From the NCBI GenBank assembly GCA_031431235.1, contig JANPDA010000176.1, positions 1-27,201 of the forward strand: a stretch of DNA of 27,201 bases. The letters run 5' to 3'. A program made the translations under genes and the position numbers. Below, in pieces: positions 6,711 to 14,730 of this stretch. Source of the stretch: JANNSW01 sp031431235. GTDB lineage: Bacteria > Pseudomonadota > Alphaproteobacteria > Rhizobiales > Hyphomicrobiaceae. The notes beneath the pieces were generated by a model. That model had not been told where the DNA came from. It saw only the letters and a list, made by a program, of their open reading frames with translations, and did no database searches. Numbering within the stretch: position 1 is the stretch's first letter; the number at the start of each line of letters is the position of its first letter.

Positions 6711-7075
6711 TGGTGTTGCGCTTCCTTTTCGACACGAACATCGTCATCGGCCTTCTTCAGGGCAATCCACCGGCGCAGCAACTGATCCGCAAGCATGGCG
6801 CTGTTCCTGCGGACACGGCCGTCAGCCAGATCACCCGCATGGAGCTGTTGGGTTTTCCTGGCATCACCTCCAGCGAGCAGAAGCGCGTCGAGGCCTTCCT
6901 GTCGGCGGTCACGGTGATCCTCCTCGATAATACGATCGAGCAGGATGCGATCGTGCTCCGACGCCGTCTCAAACTGAAGCTTCCGGATGCAATTGTTGCG
7001 GCGACGGCCAGAGTAAACGGCCTGACATTGCTGACGCTTGACGTTCGATTGAACCGGGCTCTTGCAAAGATCTGA
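6710..7075 (+). CDS. vapC: PIN-domain toxin, VapC type
   Basis: A 121-residue PIN domain. The four acidic residues of the RNase site are all present: Asp8 (LFDTN), Glu45 (RMELLGF), Asp93 (KLPDAIVAA) and Asp111 (LTLD). The protein should therefore be an active magnesium-dependent ribonuclease; known VapC toxins cut tRNA or rRNA. The start at 6710 overlaps the antitoxin stop. The in-frame ATG at 6698 would overlap the antitoxin by 13 bases and is less likely. The pair sits between two copies of a dehydrogenase 3' end, which suggests acquisition or rearrangement at this spot. Confidence 0.88.
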   Translation: MVLRFLFDTNIVIGLLQGNPPAQQLIRKHGAVPADTAVSQITRMELLGFPGITSSEQKRVEAFLSAVTVILLDNTIEQDAIVLRRRLKLKLPDAIVAATARVNGLTLLTLDVRLNRALAKI

Positions 7076-7080
7076 AGGGG

Positions 7081-7239
7081 ACCGTCGGCGGAGCAGGCCC
7101 GGTCGACGACGGATACCCAACGGATCTCGACGGGACACTCGTCGGGTCGCGCAGAGGGCTCGATCCGACCTACGCGGCCGACCTGAGCCATGTGACGGGC
7201 CAATCGATCGTGGTGGATGGGGGATGGCAGGTGGGATGA
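7081..7239 (+). pseudogene. SDR 3' remnant
   Basis: From 7171 to the TGA at 7237-7239 the sequence reads YAADLSHVTGQSIVVDGGW then QVG, clearly an SDR C terminus parallel to that ending at 6446. The frame stays open back to at least 7096 (VDDGYPTDLDGTLVGSRRG), with weak resemblance to the SDR region PVGHLGPLD. The Rossmann and catalytic parts are absent, and no start codon with a ribosome site was seen. It is best read as the end of a deleted dehydrogenase gene or a duplicated gene tail; the left boundary is uncertain. Confidence 0.7.
7198..7236 (+). repeat. SDR 3'-end direct repeat, copy 2
   Basis: Partner of the repeat at 6405-6443, with 37 of 39 identical bases. It lies inside the SDR remnant. 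Confidence 0.85.
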
Positions 7240-7259
7240 ACGAGCGCGACGGCCGGCCC

Positions 7260-7676
7260 TCAATCCGCGGGCGGCACGCGAAAGCTCGGCGGCCTGGCCA
7301 TCATCGCCTCCAGCAGATCCTCGCCGCCGAATCCGCCCTTGGGCAGGCTCAATGCCTGCTGGCCCTGATAGCCGAGCCGGCGTTTGACCTCGGGATGGAT
7401 GGTGTAGGCGCCGAGCACGGCCTGCAGCAGGGCGTCGAACAGGGGCAGGTGCTCCTGCTGGAGCGCGTTCAGATAGGCGGCGCAGTCGAGCCCCGCCGGG
7501 AGGTCCGGCAAGGCTTCCAGATGGATGACGAGATCCGGTCGATATCCGAGCACGCGATCGAGCGGAGCGGCCGCAAGATCCAGCTCGCTCGCCGCAGGCA
7601 TGGCAGCCGTCGCCGGTACCAGCGTGTCGGCGAATCTGGCGATCAGTTGCCGCTTGCCAGGGCTCAATGAGGTCAT
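7260..7676 (-). CDS. Gluconate 2-dehydrogenase subunit 3-like protein (gamma subunit of a GMC dehydrogenase)
   Basis: A 138-residue protein that starts inside the stop of the GMC dehydrogenase (ATGA overlap), so its synthesis is coupled to it. The pattern, with an early FADTLVPA segment and a later HPEVKRRLGYQGQ block, resembles the gluconate_2-dh3 family. That family forms the small gamma subunit of membrane-associated sugar and alcohol dehydrogenases and often carries the Tat signal that exports the flavoprotein. No twin-arginine signal or other leader is visible here, so export by this subunit is doubtful and the complex may stay cytoplasmic. It is the last gene of the minus-strand operon beginning upstream near 12992 or 14591. 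Confidence 0.75.
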   Translation of the reverse strand: MTSLSPGKRQLIARFADTLVPATAAMPAASELDLAAAPLDRVLGYRPDLVIHLEALPDLPAGLDCAAYLNALQQEHLPLFDALLQAVLGAYTIHPEVKRRLGYQGQQALSLPKGGFGGEDLLEAMMARPPSFRVPPAD

Positions 7677-9280
7677 GCTCTCGCCACTCCCCCGCGCGTC
7701 GCGACGATATGCTCGGCCGTGCGCAAGGCGAGCGCTGCAATCGTGGCGGACGGATTGACCGAGGAGCCCGTGACGAGAATGCTGCCGTCGGCGATGAAGA
7801 GGTTCGCCACGTCGTGACTGCGGCCCCAGCGGTCGACGACGGAGCTCGACGGGTCGTCCCCCATCCGGCAGGTGCCGAGCGGGTGCCAGCCGAAATCGCC
7901 CATGAACGGCTTGCCGGCGGTCCGGTAGGCGCCGGCTGCCTCCAGCGACCAGCGCACCCGCTCCAGATTGTAGGCGAGCATCGCCTTGGAGTTCTCCGAC
8001 AGCGAATAGGTGAGGCGGACGGCCGGATTGCCATCGCTGTCGCAACGACCATGGTCGAGCGCCACCTCGTTCGCCTCCTCGGGGAGATCCTCGCAGGAAA
8101 TGCCCCAGATCGCCGAGCGGCCGAGCCAGGCGCCGACATGGTCATGCAACGGCGCACCCCACTGCGGCTCGTCGGGCCAGGGAAAGAGTGCTGCTGACAG
8201 CGGCCCGCCCGAGGGCGTCAGGTTCCATTTGGCGCCGCGCACGAAGCCTCGCGCGGTGTCGGTCTCGGCGAACTCCATGGAATAGAGGCTCTGGCCCCAA
8301 TGGCCCTGCGTGCTGCCGAGCGGCTCGTCGAAGAAGCCGACCATGCGCGTGAAGGGATGCATCATCAGGCGCCGGCCGACGAGGCCGGAGGAGTTGGCGA
8401 GGCCGCGCTCGCTCGACATCAGCAGCAGCCGGGGCGTGCCGATGGCGCTCGCCGCCAGCACCACCGAGCGCGCCCGGATGCGGTGCTCGCTGCCGTCGCG
8501 CAGACGATAGATCGCCCCATCGGCGAGGCCGTCGGCGGCGAGCGTCACCCGGCTCACGCGGGCGCCGGCGATCAGCCGGGCTCCGAGCCGTTCCGCATCG
8601 GGCCAGTGGGTGATGTCGACGCTGGCCTTGGCGCCCTCGCTGCAGCCCATTCCGCAAGTGCTGCGCTGGACGCATGGACGCCGGCCCCGATAGGGGCGCG
8701 AGGCAATCGAGTTCGATCCCGGCCACCAATGCCAGCCGAGGCGGTTGTGGGCGGCCGCCACTTTCTCGCTCCAGGCCCCGATCGGCAAGGGCGGCATCGG
8801 GTACTCGGGGCGCTCCGGATAGGCCGGATCGCCGGCCATGCCCGACGCGCCGAAATCCTCGTCGACCCGATCGTAGAATGGGGCGAGCTCGGCATAGCTG
8901 ATCGGCCAATCATCGGCGACGCCGTCGAGCGAGCGCACCGCGAAATCGGACGGCAGCATCCGCATCCAGAAGCCACCATAGAGGATGGTCGAGCCACCGA
9001 CGCCGTTGAACAGCAGCGGCTTCATGTCGGCGCCGCTGTCCTCGATCGGATAGTCCTCCTCGAGGCGGCGCACGTTCGGGCTCGGATGCCAGGGGCCGAG
9101 TGCCGCCAGCTCCCAATCCTCGTGGGGGCCGCGGTAGTCCTCCTTGCTCCAGCGCCGGCCCTGCTCCAGGCAGGTGACCGCGATCCCGGCTTCCGCCAGC
9201 CGGCGGGCGACCACGGCACCGGAAAGCCCGGCCCCGATGATGAGGACGTCGGTCTCGGGAGGTGGTAGGGCGGCGGTCAC
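7673..9280 (-). CDS. GMC-family FAD dehydrogenase with a predicted 3Fe-4S motif
   Basis: A 535-residue flavoprotein. The FAD motif GAGLSG is at 16-21, FNGVGGST near 91-98, and the C-terminal HPLGTCRMG and NPSATIAALALRTAEH blocks carry the catalytic His and Asn. Cys203, Cys209 and Cys213 have the C-x5-C-x3-C spacing of the 3Fe-4S ligands in Burkholderia FAD glucose dehydrogenase. That points to a dehydrogenase passing electrons to a partner rather than an oxidase. It starts with GTG, overlapping the VOC gene's TGA by 4 bases, and ends overlapping the gamma-like subunit. The cytochrome c subunit usual in such complexes is absent nearby. The substrate is likely an alcohol, sugar or aldehyde; nothing in the sequence decides which. 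Confidence 0.88.
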   Translation of the reverse strand: MTAALPPPETDVLIIGAGLSGAVVARRLAEAGIAVTCLEQGRRWSKEDYRGPHEDWELAALGPWHPSPNVRRLEEDYPIEDSGADMKPLLFNGVGGSTILYGGFWMRMLPSDFAVRSLDGVADDWPISYAELAPFYDRVDEDFGASGMAGDPAYPERPEYPMPPLPIGAWSEKVAAAHNRLGWHWWPGSNSIASRPYRGRRPCVQRSTCGMGCSEGAKASVDITHWPDAERLGARLIAGARVSRVTLAADGLADGAIYRLRDGSEHRIRARSVVLAASAIGTPRLLLMSSERGLANSSGLVGRRLMMHPFTRMVGFFDEPLGSTQGHWGQSLYSMEFAETDTARGFVRGAKWNLTPSGGPLSAALFPWPDEPQWGAPLHDHVGAWLGRSAIWGISCEDLPEEANEVALDHGRCDSDGNPAVRLTYSLSENSKAMLAYNLERVRWSLEAAGAYRTAGKPFMGDFGWHPLGTCRMGDDPSSSVVDRWGRSHDVANLFIADGSILVTGSSVNPSATIAALALRTAEHIVATRGGVARA

Positions 9281-9816
9281 CGGCTTGGAAACCTCGGGTG
9301 CCAGAGCAGGTGCTTGGCGCCCTTCTCGTAGGCCTTGCCGTTGGGATAGCTCACGAGCTCGAGCTGCAGGCCCCAGGGGGCGAGAAAGTAGACCCAGGCG
9401 GAGCCCGCCGCGTTGCCCTCGGTGATGTGGTCCGGCTCACCCTGAACGGTTACGCCGTGGCTCTTCAGATAGGCGACCGCCGCGTCGATGTCGTCCACGT
9501 AGAAGGCGATATGGTGGCCGCCGATGTCGCTGTTCCTCGGCGGCGCCTTGCGCTGTTCGGGAGCCTTGTACTCGAACACCTCGAAATTCAGTCCGTTGCC
9601 GCAGCGCAGGAAGCAGTACTTCATGCTGGCGCGGGGATCGACGCCGAGCGAGGTGCGCATGAGCTCGGGCTTGCCGGACACCTCCCCCCCATCGAATACG
9701 AAGTCGCAGCCGATCACATCGACGAAGAAGTCCACGGCCTGCTGCAGGTCCGGAACGGTGATGCCGATATGCTCGCCGCCGGCAAGGCCCGGCAGGCCGC
9801 GCGATTGCGCTGTCAT
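9277..9816 (-). CDS. VOC (glyoxalase/dioxygenase) superfamily protein
   Basis: A 179-residue protein with two beta-alpha-beta-beta-beta modules. The first opens with GEHIGITVPDLQQAVDFF, giving metal-ligand candidate His16; the second opens with GGHHIAFYVDDIDAA (His101/102). LQLELVSYP supplies Glu153 near the end, a typical metal ligand. VOC enzymes include glyoxalases, epimerases, extradiol dioxygenases and resistance proteins, so the fold is clear but the reaction is not. It lies 3 bases after the E2 gene and overlaps the GMC gene. The position argues for a catabolic step, such as isomerising or cleaving an intermediate, rather than drug resistance. Confidence 0.82.
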   Translation of the reverse strand: MTAQSRGLPGLAGGEHIGITVPDLQQAVDFFVDVIGCDFVFDGGEVSGKPELMRTSLGVDPRASMKYCFLRCGNGLNFEVFEYKAPEQRKAPPRNSDIGGHHIAFYVDDIDAAVAYLKSHGVTVQGEPDHITEGNAAGSAWVYFLAPWGLQLELVSYPNGKAYEKGAKHLLWHPRFPSR

Positions 9817-9819
9817 GGT

Positions 9820-10944
9820 TCAGCCTCCATTGCGCTCAGCATGCTCGAGGATCAGCCGGTTGACCTCGTTCGCGGCCTCCATCTGCGGCATGTGGCCGAT
9901 GCCCTCGAGCAGGTGGACGGCGATCGCCGGCGGCAGACCCTTGGCCTGCTCGACCGGAATGATGTGGTCCTTGGTGCCCCAGATGATCTGCGTTGGCGGC
10001 TGCAGGGCCGGGAGGATCTCGCGAAGGCCGCTGCGCTGTCTGCCCTCCTTCACCATGGTGGCAAGCAGGGCCGTCAGCGCTTCGCTCGCGCCATCGAGCC
10101 GCTTGTACTTGAGGGCATTCTCCACCATGTCGCGCGAGACGGCACTGGCGTCGGCAAAGAGCAGGCCGAGCGCCTCCTTCATCTCCTTGCGCTTGTCGGC
10201 CTTGGCGAAGCCTTCGAGGAACGCGGTGCTGATCTCCGACCCGATCCCGCCGGGCGCGATCAGGGTGAGGGAAGCGATCCGGCCCGGCTCACTCTTGGCG
10301 AGCCAGATCCCGATGGCGCCACCGAGCGAATGCCCGACGAGGTGGACCCTGGCGAGCCCGAGCGCATCGAGGGTGGCGATGACGGCCTTGGCTAGCGAGG
10401 GCACGCCGCCCGACATATCGGCGATCGGGGAGGCGCCGTGCGAGGGCAGATCGATCGCATGAATGGCCCGGCCAGCTGCCAGCGCCGCCTGATTGAACAG
10501 CCAGCTGTCGAGGTCGCCACCGAAGCCATGCACCAGCACGACCGGCAGACCAGGGCCTTCGCCTATCGAAAGCACGTTGATGCGGGAGCCGCCGGCCTCG
10601 ACGAGGCGAGCGGTCGGGCCGGAAGCCGCCGATCCGTCGGTCGCGGTCTGCGTCTTGAAGCCGGAGACAAAGGCAGCGATCTCGGCCTCGGGCACGCTCG
10701 GCTCGGCGACGACGCCGAGCAAAGCGCCGACCGGCACCGTCTCTCCGGCAGCGACGGTCCTGCGGCGCAGCACGCCGCTGCCGGGCGTCTCCATCACATT
10801 GGTGATCTTCGTCGTCTCGATCTCGATCACCTCGAGGCCGGGCTTGACGGCCTGGCCTTCCTCGATCAGCCAGCCCGCGACCTTGCCCTCGGTCATGGTC
10901 ATACCCCACTTGGGCATGGTGATCGCCTGAATGCGCTCGCTCAT
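9820..10944 (-). CDS. acoC: E2-like subunit of an acetoin-dehydrogenase-type complex: lipoyl domain fused to alpha/beta hydrolase
   Basis: A 374-residue two-domain protein. Residues 1-80 form a lipoyl domain with the attachment lysine at 46 (ETTKIT). Residues 120-370 are an alpha/beta hydrolase with nucleophile Ser206 (GHSLGG), Asp326 (GTKDH) and His351 (GIGHMPQ). This architecture, lacking the usual CoA acyltransferase domain, is characteristic of AcoC, the E2 of acetoin dehydrogenase, which transfers the acyl group from lipoate. The gene follows E1-beta after 7 bases and precedes the VOC gene by 3. No dihydrolipoamide dehydrogenase (E3) is seen nearby, so E3 would be shared with housekeeping complexes. 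The actual 2-oxo or hydroxyketone substrate could differ from acetoin. Confidence 0.85.
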   Translation of the reverse strand: MSERIQAITMPKWGMTMTEGKVAGWLIEEGQAVKPGLEVIEIETTKITNVMETPGSGVLRRRTVAAGETVPVGALLGVVAEPSVPEAEIAAFVSGFKTQTATDGSAASGPTARLVEAGGSRINVLSIGEGPGLPVVLVHGFGGDLDSWLFNQAALAAGRAIHAIDLPSHGASPIADMSGGVPSLAKAVIATLDALGLARVHLVGHSLGGAIGIWLAKSEPGRIASLTLIAPGGIGSEISTAFLEGFAKADKRKEMKEALGLLFADASAVSRDMVENALKYKRLDGASEALTALLATMVKEGRQRSGLREILPALQPPTQIIWGTKDHIIPVEQAKGLPPAIAVHLLEGIGHMPQMEAANEVNRLILEHAERNGG

Positions 10945-10951
10945 CTTGGCC

Positions 10952-11962
10952 TCAACCCTTGTGTGCCATGACTTGGCGGACGGCCGCCTCGATCTTCTCG
11001 GGCGAGGGGAGGAACGCCCGCTCGAGCGAGGGTGCGTAGGGAACCGAGGCGTGCGGCGGTGTCACCTTGAGGATCGGCGCCTTCAGGGCACCGAACGCCT
11101 TCTCCGCGATCAGCGAGGAGATGTCGGCCGCCATGCCGCAGCGCGGGTAGGCCTCGTCGACGATGACCACGCGGCCCGTCTCCGCGGCCATCTCGAGGAT
11201 CGTGTCCTCGTCCATCGGCGAGGTGGTGCGGGGATCGACGACCGTGCATTCGATGCCGGCCTTGGCGAGGCTCTCGGCAGCCTTCATGGCAAAGCCCACC
11301 ATCCGCCCGATCGCGACGATCGTCACGTGCTTGCCCTCGCGCACCACGTTGGCCTCACCGAAGGGGACGGTGTAGGCGCCGTCCGGCACCTCGCCCTCCA
11401 CGTCGTAGAGCATCTTGTTCTCGAGGAAGATCACCGGATCGTCGTCACGGATCGCCTGGATCAGCAGCCCCTTGGCGTCATAGGGCGAGGACGGGATGAC
11501 GACCTTGAGACCCGGAATGTGGGTGAAGAGGGGATAGAGCGCCTGGCTGTGCTGGGAGGCGGAGCGCGAGCCCGCGCCATAGGTCGCGCGCAGCACCATC
11601 GGCGTCACCGCCTTGCCGCCGAACATGTAGCGGAACTTGGCGGCCTGGTTGAAGATCTGGTCGAAGCAGACGCCGAGGAAGTCGACGAACATGATCTCGA
11701 CCACGGGCCTGAGACCGGTCACGGCCGCGCCCGCAGCCGCGCCGACGAAAGCGCTCTCGGTGATCGGCGTATCGATGATGCGATCCCGGCCGAACTCCTT
11801 GAGTATGCCCTTGGTCACGCCGAACGCGCCGCCCCAGGCATCGTCCGTGCCCGTGCCGGTGCCCCCGGTCACGTCCTCGCCGAGGACGATGACGCGCGGA
11901 TCGCGCCGCATCTCGAGTTTCAGCGCCTCGTTGAGCGCCTTCCTCATGGACTTCTGCGGCAT
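10952..11962 (-). CDS. acoB: Thiamine-diphosphate dehydrogenase E1 component, beta subunit
   Basis: A 336-residue protein with the transketolase pyrimidine-binding and C-terminal domains in order. Landmarks are VLGEDV early, then DTPITESAFVGAAAGAA, where the Glu activates thiamine diphosphate. FVDFLGVCFDQIFNQAAKFRYM follows, then HSQALYPLF, and VVDPRTTSPMDEDTI in the C-terminal domain. It forms an alpha2beta2 tetramer with the E1-alpha product encoded just upstream. The similarity pattern and the AcoC-type partner favour acetoin dehydrogenase over pyruvate dehydrogenase. A GGGGAGG site precedes the ATG. It is 61 bases from the E1-alpha gene and 7 from the E2 gene, hence one operon. Confidence 0.9.
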   Translation of the reverse strand: MPQKSMRKALNEALKLEMRRDPRVIVLGEDVTGGTGTGTDDAWGGAFGVTKGILKEFGRDRIIDTPITESAFVGAAAGAAVTGLRPVVEIMFVDFLGVCFDQIFNQAAKFRYMFGGKAVTPMVLRATYGAGSRSASQHSQALYPLFTHIPGLKVVIPSSPYDAKGLLIQAIRDDDPVIFLENKMLYDVEGEVPDGAYTVPFGEANVVREGKHVTIVAIGRMVGFAMKAAESLAKAGIECTVVDPRTTSPMDEDTILEMAAETGRVVIVDEAYPRCGMAADISSLIAEKAFGALKAPILKVTPPHASVPYAPSLERAFLPSPEKIEAAVRQVMAHKG

Positions 11963-12023
11963 CGCCGCCTCCCCTGCTCTGTCTCGAGTCGTCGTGATGA
12001 TCGATCGGGCCCGGCGGACCGGC

Positions 12024-12992
12024 TCAGGCGTAGCTCACATAGACGTCGGTCGTGAGCGTGCTCACATCGGGCTCGGGCGCTGCTCGCGCGGCCTTGATCG
12101 CACGGCTGACCTCGTCGGCCATCTCCTTGTCGATCGCATCGAGCTCGGTGCCTTCGAGCAGCCCGGCCGTCGTCACCCGGCTGCGGAACAGCTTCAGGCA
12201 GTCACGATCGCGGCGCATCGCTTCCTTCTCCTCGACACTGCGATAGGTGTCGGCATCGCCCGAGAAGTGGCCATAGTAGCGCGGCGTGCGGATGTGCAGG
12301 AGATAGGGACCCTTGCCGCTGCGGGCGTGCTCGATCGCCTCGGCGGCGGCGGAGTGCACGGCGAACAGGTCGATGCCGTCGACGCTGACGGCCGGCATGT
12401 CGTGGGCAGCGGCTCGCGCCACGATGCTGCCGGCGGTCACGGCCTTCGATGCCGTCGCCTCGCCGAAGCCGTTGTCCTCGATCACGAACACGGCCGGCAG
12501 CTTCAGGACAACGGCGAGGTTGAGACTCTCCGCCGTCGTGCCCTGATTGAAGGCGCCGTCGCCGGAGAAGGCGATCGCCACGCCGCCAGTCTTCAGGACC
12601 TTGGCCGAGAGCGCCGCCCCGCAGATGAGCGGCGGCCCGCCACCGACGATGCCGTTGGCGCCGAGCATGCCCTTGTCGACGTCGGCGATGTGCATCGAGC
12701 CGCCCTTGCCGCCGCAAAGTCCCGTCGCCTTGCCGAAGATCTCGGCCATCATGCCGGTCACATCGCAACCTTTGGCGATGCAATGACCGTGGCCGCGGTG
12801 GGTCGAGGCGATCTTGTCGCGGTCGGTCAGGTGCATGCAGACCCCGACAGCGGAGGCCTCCTGGCCGGCATAGAGATGGACCGCGCCCGGCACGTCGCCG
12901 GTCGCCATCTCCTCGTTGACGCGGTCCTCGAACTCGCGGATGAGCCGCATGGTGCGATAGGCTCGCCTCAACTCCTCGCGAGACAATTGCAT
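12024..12992 (-). CDS. acoA: Thiamine-diphosphate dehydrogenase E1 component, alpha subunit
   Basis: A 322-residue protein of the E1-alpha family. MRLIREFEDRV opens the chain and HLYAGQEASAVG follows. Next comes the substrate-channel block HRGHGHCIAKG, then GKGGSMHI. The thiamine-diphosphate motif starts at SGDGAFNQG and closes about 30 residues later at EDN. It decarboxylates or cleaves the substrate and hands the acyl group to the lipoyl arm of the E2. A GAGGGAG ribosome site precedes the ATG. The gene begins 87 bases after the monooxygenase stop, so it may belong to the same transcript or have its own promoter. No promoter was recognised in that gap. Confidence 0.9.
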   Translation of the reverse strand: MQLSREELRRAYRTMRLIREFEDRVNEEMATGDVPGAVHLYAGQEASAVGVCMHLTDRDKIASTHRGHGHCIAKGCDVTGMMAEIFGKATGLCGGKGGSMHIADVDKGMLGANGIVGGGPPLICGAALSAKVLKTGGVAIAFSGDGAFNQGTTAESLNLAVVLKLPAVFVIEDNGFGEATASKAVTAGSIVARAAAHDMPAVSVDGIDLFAVHSAAAEAIEHARSGKGPYLLHIRTPRYYGHFSGDADTYRSVEEKEAMRRDRDCLKLFRSRVTTAGLLEGTELDAIDKEMADEVSRAIKAARAAPEPDVSTLTTDVYVSYA

Positions 12993-13079
12993 GGCCGTGC
13001 TCCCTCTTGCCGCCGCTGCTCGCCAGCGGCCGTTGTTTCCGTCTCTATAGCGGCTAGCGCGCCGCTTTGCAGGTGCAGG

Positions 13080-14591
13080 TCACGCGCGGCGCGCCTTCCC
13101 ACTCTGCATAGGCGAGCGCTCGCGCTGTAGCTCGAGCGCGGCCTCGACCAGTGCCGTCGGGCGCGACCAATCGTAGGTGCGCAACATGTTGCCGTAGCTC
13201 ACGAACGACGCCCCGCCATAGAACATCTCGTACTGGGTGTGGCGGGAAGCGAATTCCGAGCCGAGCGCGTCCCAGGCGAGCTTCATGAACGAGACCCGGC
13301 CGAGCGCGTCCGTCGCCGGCGAGACCTGGGTCGCCTCGACGATCGCGCGGGCATCGGGATCGAGCATGTCGGCCTGCGACGACGGCAGCATGATCAGGCC
13401 GCCCCCGCACAACTCGCGAATCGAGGTCACCAGTTGCGGCATCATCTCCTGCGTGATCGTCAGGGCCGCGTAGAGGAGCGGCGCCGAGGGGACGAAATAG
13501 TCCCCGCGCATGCTCCCTTCGGTCTCCATGCCGGCGACCATCCCTTCGACCATGGCGGCCTGGGCAGCAAGCCTGCCGAGCGCGCCCCGCACCTGCGGCA
13601 CCTCGGCGACGCCGTTGATCTCGGCCGCGCGCCGCGCGATCCCGACCAGGAACCGCAGCTTCACCATCAGGCGGATCTGCGACTGGTAGTTCTGCAGCAC
13701 GTGCGCAGGGGTGTCGTGCCACTGGGCACGCGCCAGATCGGCATCGGCATGGACGAACACCCGGTCCCACGGCACTTTGACGTTGCTGAAATGGACGATC
13801 GCATCGTTCTCGTCGAAATGGGAGGAGAGCGGATAGTCGAAGGCGCTGGACGCCGCCTGCTCGTAGGAGCGGCGCGACAGCAGGGTCAGGCCCTTGGTCG
13901 CGATCGGTACCGCAAAGCTCAGCGCGTAGCGCTCCTCGCCCTTCCCGACCGGCTCGATAGTGCCGACCAGCAGCTCGTCCGACATGACCGCGCTGGTGCC
14001 GAGCATCTTGGCGCCATCGACCGTGATGCCCGAGGCATCCTTGTCGACCACGTGCAACACCACGTCGCGCGCCTGCTCGGAGGCCGATCGCGAGCGGTCG
14101 GCTTGCGGATTGCGGATCACATAGGTGACGAACAGGTCGTTGTCGCGCACGTGCTCGAAATAGGCGGCGAGCGCCTTGGCCCTCGCGGGATCGGCGCGGG
14201 CAAAGACATCGAGCCCCATCATCATGCCGACGAGCGTCGTCGCCAGGTGATCGGGCGAGCGCCCGAGGAAGCCGAAATGCAGCTCCGACCAGCGCGCAAT
14301 CGCACGGCGCCGCTCGACCAGGTCGGCATGCGAGCGCGGCAGCTGCCAGGAGCGGTTGACGCGACGCCCGCCCGACGGGCTCTCGATCGTCATCAATTCC
14401 CGGTTCTCGGGGCGCGCCTGGAAATCATAGAGCCGGGCGAAGGAGGCAACGGCATTGCGAAATGCCGGATGGGTCGTCACGTCATCCACCCGCACGCCGT
14501 CGATCAGCACGGTGCGGCCGTCGCGCAGGCTCGAGATGTAGTCGCTGCCGGAGCGGATGCGCATCGAAACGACCAAAGGAAGCCGGGCCAT
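13080..14591 (-). CDS. Flavin-dependent monooxygenase of the 4-hydroxyphenylacetate 3-hydroxylase (HpaB) family
   Basis: About 503 residues. The N terminus GSDYISSLRDGRTVLIDG with DDVTTHPAFRN matches the HpaB family, two-component hydroxylases that use FADH2 from a separate reductase. In HpaB the substrate pocket has Arg, Tyr and His (R100, Y104 and H142 in the Thermus enzyme). Here the Arg is kept (Arg111 in GRSPDH), but the Tyr position is His115 and the His position appears to be Tyr157. 4-hydroxyphenylacetate itself is therefore doubtful as substrate. GRSPDH is common in poorly characterised members. No reductase gene is in the window. The start is uncertain: ATG 14591 is given, ATG 14564 is possible, and neither has a good ribosome site. 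Likely first gene of the operon. Confidence 0.85.
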   Translation of the reverse strand: MARLPLVVSMRIRSGSDYISSLRDGRTVLIDGVRVDDVTTHPAFRNAVASFARLYDFQARPENRELMTIESPSGGRRVNRSWQLPRSHADLVERRRAIARWSELHFGFLGRSPDHLATTLVGMMMGLDVFARADPARAKALAAYFEHVRDNDLFVTYVIRNPQADRSRSASEQARDVVLHVVDKDASGITVDGAKMLGTSAVMSDELLVGTIEPVGKGEERYALSFAVPIATKGLTLLSRRSYEQAASSAFDYPLSSHFDENDAIVHFSNVKVPWDRVFVHADADLARAQWHDTPAHVLQNYQSQIRLMVKLRFLVGIARRAAEINGVAEVPQVRGALGRLAAQAAMVEGMVAGMETEGSMRGDYFVPSAPLLYAALTITQEMMPQLVTSIRELCGGGLIMLPSSQADMLDPDARAIVEATQVSPATDALGRVSFMKLAWDALGSEFASRHTQYEMFYGGASFVSYGNMLRTYDWSRPTALVEAALELQRERSPMQSGKARRA

Positions 14592-14650
14592 GGGTGACGG
14601 CAAGGTCGAGAGGCTCGAAAGCTCGCCCTTGACCGGCGCATCCTAGACAA

Positions 14651-14667
14651 TGGATACGTGGATTACC
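14651..14667. promoter_or_regulatory. Weak candidate operator (TGGATAC half-site) between divergent genes
   Basis: TGGATAC at 14651-14657 is identical to the left half of the sites at 18504 and 20457. The right half at the same spacing (GGATTAC) matches poorly, while TTACCA a little further could act as an imperfect partner. It lies between the monooxygenase and the PuuE-like gene, where a shared regulator would act. Confidence 0.3.
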
Positions 14668-14730
14668 ATCGGGCCTTCGAGCCCGGCTCGCATGCCTTCC
14701 TCGCACCGAACGAATGACGGGGCTGCACTC

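Noticed and set aside
9262..10395. Plus-strand open frame of about 377 codons
   Set aside because: Antisense to the VOC and AcoC-like genes, both with clear catalytic or lipoyl motifs; composition is typical of a shadow frame.
14650..14730. Upstream ATG start for the PuuE-like gene
   Set aside because: It would add 27 unmatched residues and place the start codon inside the candidate operator; the family similarity begins just after ATG 14731.
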